Positions 1 through 6,226 are shown, numbered from the stretch's first letter. The stretch: 8,593 bases of DNA from Kangiellaceae bacterium (GCA_030148365.1 JASBTO010000190.1:1-8593); one strand, 5' to 3'. Numbers and translations: made by a program. Notes: a model not told the origin generated them from the letters alone.

Positions 1-488
1 ATGACGGTCTTGCCGGTCAGGCCGGCTTGCTCGAGCCAGGCCAGGCACAGGGCGGTGGTGGCATGGCTGCCGGTGCCGAATGCCAGGCCCGGATCCAGCA
101 GGATATTGACGGCATCGGGTTCTGGCGGCTGATGCCAGCTCGGGACAATCCACAGGCGCTCGCCAAATTGCATGGGCCTGAAGTTGTCCATCCAGCTCCG
201 CTCCCAGTCCTGATCCCGCAGCTGCTCCCATTCGGGATGGGAAGTGTTTTCCCACAAAGGCTGTCTGGCAAGATTTTCGAGAGTGGCCGAAGTGTCAGTG
301 CCGGCGTCGAACAGGGCCACGAGTACCACATCCTGCCACAGGGGCGTCTCGCCGGGGCCGGGCTCGAGAATGGGCTGGTCGGCGGCGTCGAGAAAGGTCA
401 CGGCTTGCGCGCCGCAATCCATCAGCAAATCAGACAGGGGATCAGCGTCGTGCTTCTGACAACCGGTTTTCAGCTGGATCCAGGCCAT
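1..488 (-). CDS. prmA: Ribosomal protein L11 methyltransferase, N-terminal part (cut by window edge)
   Basis: PrmA is a cytoplasmic S-adenosylmethionine-dependent enzyme that methylates ribosomal protein L11. The frame starts at the ATG at 488 (MAWIQLKTG) and runs open to the window edge, giving 162 residues of a protein that is about 293 long in E. coli; the missing part holds most of the methyltransferase fold. The N-terminal substrate-binding domain is recognisable by WERSWMDNFRPMQFGERLW (about residues 95-113). The start of the catalytic domain is shown by LDPGLAFGTGSHATTALCL (about 131-149). E. coli and many relatives have GTHPTT where this protein has GSHATT, a modest departure. A short GGAAA about five bases before the ATG may serve as ribosome binding site. 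It is the last visible gene of the aroQ-accB-accC-prmA cluster, 125 bases after accC. A TACAAT (519-524, minus strand) could be a -10 box for a private promoter, but the -35 is poor. Confidence 0.95.
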   Translation of the reverse strand, partial: MAWIQLKTGCQKHDADPLSDLLMDCGAQAVTFLDAADQPILEPGPGETPLWQDVVLVALFDAGTDTSATLENLARQPLWENTSHPEWEQLRDQDWERSWMDNFRPMQFGERLWIVPSWHQPPEPDAVNILLDPGLAFGTGSHATTALCLAWLEQAGLTGKTV

Positions 489-556
489 GGTCTTTCCGGG
501 GAATTTTATTATGGCCGCATTGTAAGGGGACGCAGCCGGATCTCACAAGTGGCCGT

Positions 557-590
557 GCGCTGACTTTGACCTGTGCGGCAAAGTCAGCGC
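557..590 (-). other. Perfect 12-bp stem-loop in the accC-prmA gap
   Basis: Arms GCGCTGACTTTG (557-568) and CAAAGTCAGCGC (579-590) are exact reverse complements around a 10-base loop. On the transcribed (minus) strand the hairpin begins 23 bases after the accC stop. No T-run follows on either side, so it is not a standard intrinsic terminator. It could slow or process the transcript between accC and prmA, protect the accC 3' end, or bind a protein as DNA. The structure is read directly; the role is inference. Confidence 0.75.
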
Positions 591-613
591 CATGGCACAG
601 ACGGCGAACGCCG

Positions 614-1957
614 TCACTGGTTCAGAATGGCATTTTCCAGATAGTGAATATTGGTGCCGCCCTTCTGGAAGTTGGCATCGGCCAGGATCTTGCGTTGCAG
701 GTCGATATTGGTCTTGATGCCGTCAATGACCAGCTCTTCAAGCGCCATCTGCATGCGTGACATGGCCACTTCCCGGGTCTCGCCGTAGGTGATCAGCTTG
801 CCGATCATGGAATCATAATGGGGCGGTACCTTGTAGCTGGCATAGATATGGGAGTCGATGCGCACGCCGGGGCCCCCGGGAGCGTGATAGCGTTCGATGG
901 TGCCGGGCGATGGCATGGAAGTCTCCGGATCTTCGGCATTGATCCGGCACTCGATAGCGTGTCCCTTGAGGTGGATGTCTTCCTGTTTGAAAGACAGGGG
1001 CTGGCCCTCGGCGATCCGCAGTTGCTCCTTGATGATGTCGACGCCGCTGATCAGCTCGGACACCGGATGCTCAACCTGGACCCGGGTGTTCATCTCGATA
1101 AAGTAGAACTCGCCTTTCTCATAGAGGAATTCGAAAGTCCCGGCGCCCCGGTAATTGAGTTCCTTGCAGGCCGCGACACAACGCTCGCCGATAAAGCGGC
1201 GCATTTGCTCGGTGATACCCGGTGCCGGCGCTTCTTCCACCACTTTCTGGTGGCGGCGCTGCATGGAGCAGTCCCGCTCACCCAGATGAATGGCGTTGCC
1301 GTGGCTGTCAGCGAGGACCTGGATTTCGATGTGGCGGGGCGTCTCCAGGAATTTCTCCATGTAGACCATGTCGTTATTGAAGGCCGCGCGCGCCTCCGAT
1401 TTGGTCAGCTGGATGGCTTTCAGCAAGTCCTTTTCTTCGCGGACCACGCGCATGCCGCGGCCACCGCCGCCGCCCGATGCCTTGATGATGATCGGGTAGG
1501 CGATGCGCTTGGCCATGGCAAGGTTTTCCTTGTCATTGTCGCCGAGCGGTCCGTCGGAGCCGGGCACGCAAGGCACGCCGGCGCGTTTCATGGCGGCAAT
1601 GGCGGAGACCTTGTCGCCCATCAGGCGAATGGTCTCCGGCTTCGGGCCGATGAAGGTAAAACCGCTGCGCTCCACCTGCTCGGCGAAATCCGCATTCTCG
1701 GCCAGAAAGCCGTAACCGGGGTGAATGGCGACCGCATCGGTAATTTCCGCGGCGCTGATGATCGCGGGAATATTCAGGTAGCTCGCCTGGGCGGATGCCG
1801 GGCCAATGCAGACCGACTCGTCCGCGAGACGCACGTGCATGAGATTTTGATCGGCGGTGGAATGCACGGCCACCGTCTTGATGCCAAGTTCGCGGCAGGC
1901 GCGCAAGATACGCAACGCAATTTCCCCGCGATTGGCGATGACAACTTTATCCAACAT
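614..1957 (-). CDS. accC: Acetyl-CoA carboxylase, biotin carboxylase subunit
   Basis: AccC uses ATP and bicarbonate to carboxylate the biotin on AccB, the first half-reaction of acetyl-CoA carboxylase in fatty-acid synthesis, in the cytoplasm. The product is 447 residues (449 in E. coli) and collinear with it. Visible landmarks in E. coli numbering, which fits without shift: N-terminal biotin-carboxylase domain beginning MLDKVVIANRGEIALRI; ATP-binding K116 and K159; glycine-rich loop SGGGGGRGM (161-169); K238; metal ligands E276 and E288 with N290; catalytic R292 and E296 in EMNTRVQVEHP; R338 in ECRINAEDP. All expected residues are present. The ATG at 1957 is the family start; its nearest Shine-Dalgarno-like AGGA lies about 11 bases upstream, rather far. 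It follows accB by 40 bases and is surely cotranscribed with it. Confidence 0.98.
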   Translation of the reverse strand: MLDKVVIANRGEIALRILRACRELGIKTVAVHSTADQNLMHVRLADESVCIGPASAQASYLNIPAIISAAEITDAVAIHPGYGFLAENADFAEQVERSGFTFIGPKPETIRLMGDKVSAIAAMKRAGVPCVPGSDGPLGDNDKENLAMAKRIAYPIIIKASGGGGGRGMRVVREEKDLLKAIQLTKSEARAAFNNDMVYMEKFLETPRHIEIQVLADSHGNAIHLGERDCSMQRRHQKVVEEAPAPGITEQMRRFIGERCVAACKELNYRGAGTFEFLYEKGEFYFIEMNTRVQVEHPVSELISGVDIIKEQLRIAEGQPLSFKQEDIHLKGHAIECRINAEDPETSMPSPGTIERYHAPGGPGVRIDSHIYASYKVPPHYDSMIGKLITYGETREVAMSRMQMALEELVIDGIKTNIDLQRKILADANFQKGGTNIHYLENAILNQ

Positions 1958-1997
1958 GAGGTCAGTTATCCTGTAAAAGCATGATTGGCGGGTGAAA

Positions 1998-2450
1998 TCA
2001 CTCGATGATGAACATCACTTCATCGAATTCGACCGGCTCGCCGTTATCGATCAGGATTTCGCGAACCGTACCGGACACGTCGGACTCGATCTGGTTCATC
2101 ATCTTCATGGCTTCAACGATACACAGTACGTCGCCCGGCTTGACCTGGCTGCCCACTTCGACGAAAGATTTGGAGCCCGGCGACGGTGAGCGATAAAAGG
2201 TACCGACCATGGGTGAGCGTACGCTGTGGCCTTTGACCTCGGGCGCCTCGGGAGCCGCTTCCGCGGCGGCCGGAGCCGCAGCCGGGGCCGCCTGTTGTGG
2301 AGCCATCGCGTACTGGGGCTGGGCCTGCATGACGGGTGCCGAGCCGGTGCGGCTGATGCGCACCGACTCTTCGCCTTCATTGATTTCCAGTTCAGCGATA
2401 CCGGATTCTTCCACCAGTTCGATAAGCTTTTTAACTTTACGTAGATCCAT
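1998..2450 (-). CDS. accB: Biotin carboxyl carrier protein of acetyl-CoA carboxylase
   Basis: BCCP carries the biotin that AccC carboxylates and that AccAD uses to make malonyl-CoA. The product has 150 residues (156 in E. coli). Order: an N-terminal segment MDLRKVKKLIELVEES that in the family contacts AccC; an Ala/Pro/Gln-rich flexible linker (about residues 38-72); and a C-terminal biotinyl domain (about 74-150). The biotin attachment site is EAMKM with K116 as the modified lysine. The protruding 'thumb' typical of bacterial BCCP is kept at about residues 86-97 (YRSPSPGSKSF). The domain ends EPVEFDEVMFIIE as in E. coli. AAAGG lies about 8 bases before the ATG. It follows aroQ by 25 bases and precedes accC by 40, an operon arrangement. 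In E. coli BCCP represses its own operon; whether that holds here is not visible. Confidence 0.98.
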   Translation of the reverse strand: MDLRKVKKLIELVEESGIAELEINEGEESVRISRTGSAPVMQAQPQYAMAPQQAAPAAAPAAAEAAPEAPEVKGHSVRSPMVGTFYRSPSPGSKSFVEVGSQVKPGDVLCIVEAMKMMNQIESDVSGTVREILIDNGEPVEFDEVMFIIE

Positions 2451-2475
2451 AGCAACAACCTTTGTCAGCAGTTAT

Positions 2476-2931
2476 TTATTCAGATGTGGAATCGGAGTCG
2501 AGCCAGCCGATAGCGGCCTGGACTGCGAGTTGATAACTCCGGGCGCCGAAACCCGAAACCACGCCGATCGCGATATCGCTGAAAAAGGAGTGGTGACGAA
2601 AGGGTTCCCGGCTGGCCGGATTGGAAAGATGTACTTCAATAAACGGCAGCTCCGCCGCCAGCAGGGCATCACGCAACGCAACGCTGGTATGGGTAAAGGC
2701 GGCGGGGTTAAAGACGATCATCGAGACGTCGTCTTTTTTGGCCTGATGAATCACATTGATCAGGTCTGACTCGCTGTTGCTTTGCAGGCTGGTCAGCTTG
2801 ACCCCGGCCGCATCGCTCTGGCTGGCGGCGGCCTGATCAATCTCCGCCAGAGTCCGGGCGCCATAGATCGGTGTCTCGCGCTCGCCGAGCAGATTCAGGT
2901 TGGGCCCATGTAGCAACAGAAGTTTCTTCAT
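2476..2931 (-). CDS. aroQ: Type II 3-dehydroquinate dehydratase
   Basis: AroQ converts 3-dehydroquinate to 3-dehydroshikimate, the third step of the shikimate pathway, as a cytoplasmic dodecamer. The product is 151 residues, normal for the type II family. It opens with LLLLHGPNLNLLGERE (from residue 4). R18 and catalytic Y23 (PIYG) lie in the flexible lid; N75 is in FNPAAFTHTSVALRD with H81; H101 is in FIEVHLSN; R108 and R112 are in REPFRHHS. All active-site positions known from the family are present. The frame stays open upstream to 3012, but I chose the ATG at 2931 because homologues start just before this LLLLHGPN segment and the 27 extra residues look like non-coding sequence. No strong Shine-Dalgarno precedes it (nearest candidate AGGA is about 24 bases away), so initiation may be weak. 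aroQ heads the aroQ-accB-accC-prmA cluster. Confidence 0.96.
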   Translation of the reverse strand: MKKLLLLHGPNLNLLGERETPIYGARTLAEIDQAAASQSDAAGVKLTSLQSNSESDLINVIHQAKKDDVSMIVFNPAAFTHTSVALRDALLAAELPFIEVHLSNPASREPFRHHSFFSDIAIGVVSGFGARSYQLAVQAAIGWLDSDSTSE

Positions 2932-2979
2932 CAGGTTGGTATTATTTAGATCCTGTCCAATAAGTGTAGTGTAAGTGTT

Positions 2980-3001
2980 GCGAAATGCTAGCAAATTTCG
3001 C
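2980..3001. repeat. Palindrome GCGAAAT-N8-ATTTCGC upstream of aroQ
   Basis: Arms GCGAAAT (2980-2986) and ATTTCGC (2995-3001) are exact reverse complements, and the 8-base centre contains the self-complementary GCTAGC. It covers the candidate -10 region of the aroQ promoter. Part of it, GCGAAATGCT (2980-2989), recurs in inverted orientation at 3099-3108 (AGCATTTCGC). The placement is that of an operator. No regulator is recognised. Confidence 0.5.
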
Positions 3002-3023
3002 CTAAAAAACACAATCTTGCCAA
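2985..3023 (-). promoter_or_regulatory. Candidate promoter for aroQ-accB-accC(-prmA)
   Basis: On the minus strand TTGGCA (3018-3023) is followed 17 bases later by CGAAAT (2995-3000). A second option is the extended -10 TGC-TAGCAT, with its hexamer at 2985-2990, preceded by TTGTGT at 18 bases. Neither is a full match to the sigma-70 consensus. The AT-rich character and the lack of any other promoter-like sequence before aroQ support a promoter here, but the exact start is uncertain. Three CACT(T)A copies (CACTTA, CACTA, CACTTA) lie just downstream on the minus strand. Confidence 0.3.
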
Positions 3024-3273
3024 ACAGTTAAAGAATTGGGTCGAAAAGCCCGGAAATCGGCCAAAAATTCAGCGGTTGGGATTTTAACGGATTATTGCAG
3101 CATTTCGCTACCAGAGACGCTCTGGTCGGAGCAGATGGCGGCGGGGCAGGAATCTGCTGCAATAACGGCGATGGCCGGGGCATGCAGGGTATGGAGGCGT
3201 CCGGGCAGCGAAAGTTCCGTCGCTTTGCGCTGCGACTGTGGCGGCAGCGCCTGGTCAGATGGTGAGTTCGGGG

Positions 3274-5139
3274 CTAATCCCGGGAATGGAAAGCGGCAGT
3301 AAGGCGGGCAGCGAAGGTCTCGGCGTTTTCGAAACCCGTGGCCCGGTACTCGCGCAGCTCTTCGCCGTTGGTGTCGAACAACAGGATGGACGGCAAGCCG
3401 AGTACCCGGTATTTCGCCATCAAGGCGCGATCCGCTTCATTGTTGGCGGTCACATCCGCCTGCAACAGGACGGTATTGGCGAGCGCCGCCTGGACCGCGG
3501 GATCCGGAAAGGTGTAGTCGGCGAACTCGTAACAGGAAACACACCACTCGGCAAAGAAGTCCAGCATGACGGTCTTGCCTTCGCGATTGGCCCGGGCAAT
3601 GGCCGCCTCGGTTTCCTCGACGGTTGCGACCTTGATGAAGGCTGTATCATGGGCCGGTTGCGAGGCCGCGGGACCGGGCGTGTTGATCCCGGCGAGCGGC
3701 TGGAACAATCTGCCGGAGCCGGTGGCGGCGCCAATCAGCAGCAGGATCCCGTAGACGAGCAATACCAGCCCGAGACCTTGCCAGAGTTTGCGGGCGGCGG
3801 ATTTGACGGAGAAATCGAGCGCGCCCATGAATACGGCGCTGGTGATCGCCAGGATGCCGAACAGTGCCAGATAGACGCCCTGGGGCAGCAGATGCTTGAT
3901 CACGTAAATGGCCAGCGCCAGCATGCCGATGCCGAAGACCGCCTTGATGACATTCATCCACGGACCGGCGCCCGGGAAATATTTACCGCCCAGGGTGCCA
4001 ATCAGCAGCAAGGGCAATCCCATACCGATCCCGAGGGCAAACAGGGCCAGACCGCCGAGGGTCAAGTCGCCGCTTTGGGCAATAAACAGCAGCACCGCCG
4101 CCAGCGGCGCGGTGACGCAGGGAGACACCACCAGCGCCGACAGGGCGCCCATGATGGCGACGCCGAGGAGGGATCCGGATTTCTGGTTGCGGCTCAGGGT
4201 ATCGAGGCGTGCCTGCAGTCCGGCGGGCAACTGCAATTCATAGAAGCCGAACATGGCGAGGGCGAGGGCGACGAAGACAATGGCGACGCCGATGACAAAT
4301 ACCGGGTGCTGGAAGAAGCCGGCAAGACTGGCGCCGGCACTGGCGACTGCCACCCCCAGCAGCGCATAGGTCAGGGCCATGGCCAGCACATAAACCAGCG
4401 TCAGGGTGAAGGCCCGGCTGGTGGTGATCCGGGCGCCCTGGCCGGCAATAATGCTGGAGATGATCGGGATCATCGGAAACACGCAGGGCGTAAAGGTGAG
4501 CGCCACACCGAGCAATATGAAGGTCAGCAGGATCAGCGGCAGGCTGGTATCCGCGAGAATATTCAGCAGGCGGTTTTCTTCAGACTGGAAGGCGGGCGCG
4601 TCCGGTCTGGCCGGCGTCGCAGTCGCACGGGTCTGCGGCTCGGCGGTGGTGACGGTAGCGGTGGTGTTGCCGGGCCGGAAATCGTCTATGGTCAGTTCGA
4701 CGGTGCGGGTGGTCGGCGGATAGCAGAGACCGGCTTCGGCACAGCCCTGAAAGTCGACGGTCAGGATAACGGACGCCTGGTGGGCCTCAAAGGGCACCGC
4801 GGCCTCAAAATGATTGAAGTAGACTTCGACCAGGCCAAAGTACTCATCGACCTTTTCGACACCGTCCTGCATTTTCGCATCGCCAAGGGTGGCGCCGTCA
4901 GCGGTGAAATTAAACCGGTGCCGGTACAAGTAATATTCGGGCGCGACCTCGAAGTTGACCAGGATCTCGTCATCAAGAACGTCCGCCGACAACTTGAAGG
5001 CTTCATCGACGTCGAGGAATTCCTGTTCCTGGCCGAGCAGGGCATTCAGGTCCGGCAGCTCGGCCGCGCTCGGTGCCACGGGTAGCAGCAGGATCGAGAG
5101 CAGGAAGGTGCAAAAGGCGTTACGGGCAGTCGCTGTCAT
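3274..5139 (-). CDS. dsbD: Thiol:disulfide interchange protein DsbD (DipZ)
   Basis: DsbD moves electrons from cytoplasmic thioredoxin across the inner membrane to periplasmic DsbC, DsbG and cytochrome c maturation proteins. The product is 621 residues. Order: signal peptide with core FCTFLLSILLLPVAPSA (about residues 9-25), likely cut near PSA-AE; periplasmic N-terminal domain with the reactive pair C133 and C139 in QGCAEAGLCYPP; a Thr/Ala/Pro linker (about 158-185); a membrane domain of about eight helices (about 197-472) with the pair C219 (FTPCVFPM) and C341 (SPCVTAPL); and a thioredoxin-like C-terminal periplasmic domain with the motif WCVSC (C533, C536). All six catalytic cysteines are present. 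The ATG at 5139 was chosen because it starts a proper signal peptide and overlaps the cutA stop as TAATG; the frame is open further upstream inside cutA. The one-base overlap implies translational coupling to cutA. Confidence 0.97.
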   Translation of the reverse strand: MTATARNAFCTFLLSILLLPVAPSAAELPDLNALLGQEQEFLDVDEAFKLSADVLDDEILVNFEVAPEYYLYRHRFNFTADGATLGDAKMQDGVEKVDEYFGLVEVYFNHFEAAVPFEAHQASVILTVDFQGCAEAGLCYPPTTRTVELTIDDFRPGNTTATVTTAEPQTRATATPARPDAPAFQSEENRLLNILADTSLPLILLTFILLGVALTFTPCVFPMIPIISSIIAGQGARITTSRAFTLTLVYVLAMALTYALLGVAVASAGASLAGFFQHPVFVIGVAIVFVALALAMFGFYELQLPAGLQARLDTLSRNQKSGSLLGVAIMGALSALVVSPCVTAPLAAVLLFIAQSGDLTLGGLALFALGIGMGLPLLLIGTLGGKYFPGAGPWMNVIKAVFGIGMLALAIYVIKHLLPQGVYLALFGILAITSAVFMGALDFSVKSAARKLWQGLGLVLLVYGILLLIGAATGSGRLFQPLAGINTPGPAASQPAHDTAFIKVATVEETEAAIARANREGKTVMLDFFAEWCVSCYEFADYTFPDPAVQAALANTVLLQADVTANNEADRALMAKYRVLGLPSILLFDTNGEELREYRATGFENAETFAARLTAAFHSRD

Positions 5140-5471
5140 TAATCGGGTTTCCGGTCGAGGCTGTCTTTCATCCAGTTCAAATAGGCCGGCAGTCCCTTGT
5201 CGATGGGCAGACTGATAATTTCCGGCACCTCGTAGGGATGGTGCTCGGTGATCAGCTGCTGCAGGGCGTCCCAGTGTCTGTCGTCGGTCTTGATAATCAG
5301 GAGCCACTCGGTCGCGGATTCTACCTCACCTTGCCAGTGGTAGACAGACTCGATCCCGGGCACGATATTCACGCAGGCGGCGAGGGCCCGGTCGACCAGC
5401 CAGCTGGCGAGGTGTCTGGCGCTCTCCTGATCCGGCAGATTGCACAAGGCTATCCGGTAACCGCTACTCAT
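5139..5471 (-). CDS. cutA: CutA divalent-ion tolerance family protein
   Basis: CutA is a small, very stable trimeric protein with a ferredoxin-like, PII-like fold. It was linked to copper and other divalent-ion tolerance in E. coli, but its biochemical role remains unclear. The product is 110 residues (112 in E. coli). Family landmarks: ARHLASWLVDRALAACVNIV (about residues 18-37), PGIESVYHWQGEVES, the WLLIIKT strand, and the signature HHPYEVPEIISLPIDKG followed by YLNWM. The ATG at 5471 has an AGGA about seven bases upstream. It is the first gene of a two-gene unit with dsbD, which it overlaps by one base (TAATG). The same pairing is known in E. coli. Its promoter must lie in the 180-base region divergent from fxsA; I see no clear sigma-70 match for it. 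Confidence 0.96.
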   Translation of the reverse strand: MSSGYRIALCNLPDQESARHLASWLVDRALAACVNIVPGIESVYHWQGEVESATEWLLIIKTDDRHWDALQQLITEHHPYEVPEIISLPIDKGLPAYLNWMKDSLDRKPD

Positions 5472-5557
5472 GGGAAAATCCTGAATCTTTCAAAGTCTTG
5501 CGGACAGGCTATGGAGCCTTCAAGTGTCTTGTTGTTACAAAGCCGGCGGCCAACTGC

Positions 5558-5587
5558 CTTGAAGCCGGGCGCGAGCGCCCCCATGAT
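5558..5587 (+). promoter_or_regulatory. Candidate sigma-32 heat-shock promoter of fxsA
   Basis: CTTGAAG (5558-5564) matches six of seven bases of the sigma-32 -35 consensus CTTGAAA. After 14 bases comes CCCCATGAT (5579-5587), close to the -10 consensus CCCCATNTA. The spacer contains a small GC hairpin, GGGCG-CGAG-CGCCC. Read as sigma-70, the same stretch gives TTGAAG-17-CATGAT (four of six in each box), so mixed recognition is possible. A start near 5593-5596 would give a leader of about 57 bases. fxsA belongs to the sigma-32 regulon in E. coli as I recall, which fits. Confidence 0.65.
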
Positions 5588-5640
5588 GCCCTAGATTGGC
5601 CAATTCGCCAACCCGCAACCCACCAGGCGGGGAAACCGAT

Positions 5641-5645
5641 AGGAG
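5641..5645 (+). promoter_or_regulatory. Ribosome binding site AGGAG that decides the fxsA start
   Basis: AGGAG sits six bases before the ATC at 5652, an ideal distance. It overlaps an in-frame TAG (5640-5642), so translation cannot begin further upstream. The next canonical start codon (GTG, 5688) is 42 bases away from this site. Confidence 0.7.
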
Positions 5646-5651
5646 TCTGTT

Positions 5652-6095
5652 ATCAAATACCTGTTCCTGCTCTTCATAGTCATCCCGGTGGTCGAGCTGT
5701 TCGTGCTGATCGAGGTCGGCGGTCTGATCGGTGCCCTGCCAACGATCGTCATTATCATTCTGACGGCGATTATCGGCGTGCATCTGCTGCGCCAGCAAGG
5801 CATGGCGACCTTCAGCCGCATGCAGGCCCGGCTTGCACGAGGAGAAATGCCCGCGATCGAGTTGCTGGAAGGCATGATCCTGCTGGTGGCCGGCGCCCTG
5901 CTCCTGACGCCCGGCTTCGTGACCGACAGCATCGGCTTCGCCTGCATGGTGCCTCGCATCCGTCAGCTCGTGGCGGGCACCCTGATCAAGGGCGGTTTTA
6001 TCCGCGTCTCGGGCAACTCTTCCCGGACTCCGCCCCCGCAATCCCCACAGCAGGGCCGAACCATAGAAGGTGAGTACGACCGGGAAGACAAGTAA
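5652..6095 (+). CDS. fxsA: FxsA family inner-membrane protein, apparent AUC start
   Basis: FxsA is a small inner-membrane protein; in E. coli its overproduction relieves F-plasmid exclusion of phage T7. Starting at ATC (5652) gives 147 residues. Membrane segments are at about 3-22 (YLFLLFIVIPVVELFVLIEV), 25-46 (IGALPTIVIIILTAIIG and onward) and 72-95 (LLEGMILLVAGALLLTPGF). The central family pattern is RQQGMATFSRMQARLARGEMP, and the hydrophilic tail ends GEYDRED as in homologues. The start is unusual: after the in-frame TAG at 5640 there is no ATG, GTG or TTG until GTG 5688, which would delete half the first membrane helix and has no ribosome binding site. The ATC has a well-placed AGGAG and falls where homologues have Met. 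It lies upstream of groES, a conserved neighbourhood, and no clear terminator separates them. Confidence 0.9.
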   Translation: MKYLFLLFIVIPVVELFVLIEVGGLIGALPTIVIIILTAIIGVHLLRQQGMATFSRMQARLARGEMPAIELLEGMILLVAGALLLTPGFVTDSIGFACMVPRIRQLVAGTLIKGGFIRVSGNSSRTPPPQSPQQGRTIEGEYDREDK

Positions 6096-6155
6096 ATCAA
6101 AGAGTTACGCAGCCCGAGTCGACAGTTTCCGGCGCTCCAAAAAAAATTCCCCGAT

Positions 6156-6182
6156 TTGGCAGTCTCAGCCCTTGAGTGCCAA
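6156..6182. promoter_or_regulatory. CIRCE-like operator (HrcA binding site) of groESL
   Basis: TTGGCAGTC (6156-6164), nine bases, then GAGTGCCAA (6174-6182). The CIRCE consensus is TTAGCACTC-N9-GAGTGCTAA. The left half matches seven of nine, the right half eight of nine, and the spacer is exactly nine. The site overlaps the sigma-32 -35 box, so a bound HrcA would block RNA polymerase. No hrcA gene is in the window, so the regulator must be encoded elsewhere. Confidence 0.8.
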
Positions 6183-6199
6183 AATATCGCCCCCATATA
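6171..6199 (+). promoter_or_regulatory. Sigma-32 heat-shock promoter of groES-groEL
   Basis: CTTGAGT (6171-6177), 13 bases, then CCCCATATA (6191-6199). The -10 element is an exact match to CCCCATNTA and the -35 matches five of seven bases of CTTGAAA. A start around 6205-6207 gives a leader of about 70 bases before groES. A run of eight A (6139-6146) lies about 25 bases upstream of the -35 and might bend DNA or act as an UP-like element. Confidence 0.9.
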
Positions 6200-6201
6200 G
6201 G

Positions 6202-6226
6202 GGTGAGCCGCTGGTCGCTCACCAGC
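6202..6226 (+). promoter_or_regulatory. Two alternative hairpins at the 5' end of the groESL leader
   Basis: GGTGAGC (6202-6208) can pair with GCTCACC (6217-6223), 7 bp with an 8-base loop. GCTGGT (6210-6215) can pair with ACCAGC (6221-6226), 6 bp with a 5-base loop. The two exclude each other. If transcription starts near 6206, only the second can form fully in RNA and it would cap the 5' end of the message; the first may then act only at DNA level. Function is inference. Confidence 0.45.

Larger units (their letters stand above)
2932..3273. other. 342-base gap between dsbD end and aroQ start; no gene seen
   Basis: No convincing coding frame is present. An open plus-strand frame exists from about 3036 to 3302, but its composition (many Arg, Ser, Gly, Ala), TTG start and lack of ribosome binding site argue against a gene. 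The aroQ-proximal 90 bases are AT-rich and hold promoter-like hexamers and a palindrome (listed separately). Two small hairpins lie towards dsbD: ACCAGAG-ACG-CTCTGGT at 3110-3126 (7 bp, 3-base loop) and GCGCTGC/GCAGCGC at 3227-3250 (7 bp, 10-base loop). Either could help end the dsbD transcript, but neither is followed by a T-run on the minus strand. Confidence 0.6.

Noticed and set aside
818..1984. A 388-codon open frame on the plus strand
   Set aside because: It is antisense to accC, which is complete and conserved at every catalytic residue. There is no ribosome binding site or domain signal.
2932..3012. N-terminal extension of AroQ by 27 residues
   Set aside because: The frame is open, but homologues begin at the LLLLHGPN segment, the extension has no family similarity, and it runs through the palindrome and promoter-like sequence.
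3036..3302. Plus-strand 88-codon frame in the dsbD-aroQ gap
   Set aside because: It starts with TTG, has no Shine-Dalgarno, overlaps the end of dsbD antisense, and its composition is not protein-like.
3238..5085. A 615-codon open frame on the plus strand
   Set aside because: It lies antisense to dsbD, whose protein has all six catalytic cysteines and full domain structure. The antisense translation is rich in Gln, Gly, Asp and Arg with no recognisable domain, as expected from GC-rich codon bias.
6155..6183. The inverted repeat upstream of groES as an fxsA terminator
   Set aside because: It is followed by A-rich, not T-rich, sequence on the plus strand, and its half-sites and nine-base spacer fit CIRCE far better.
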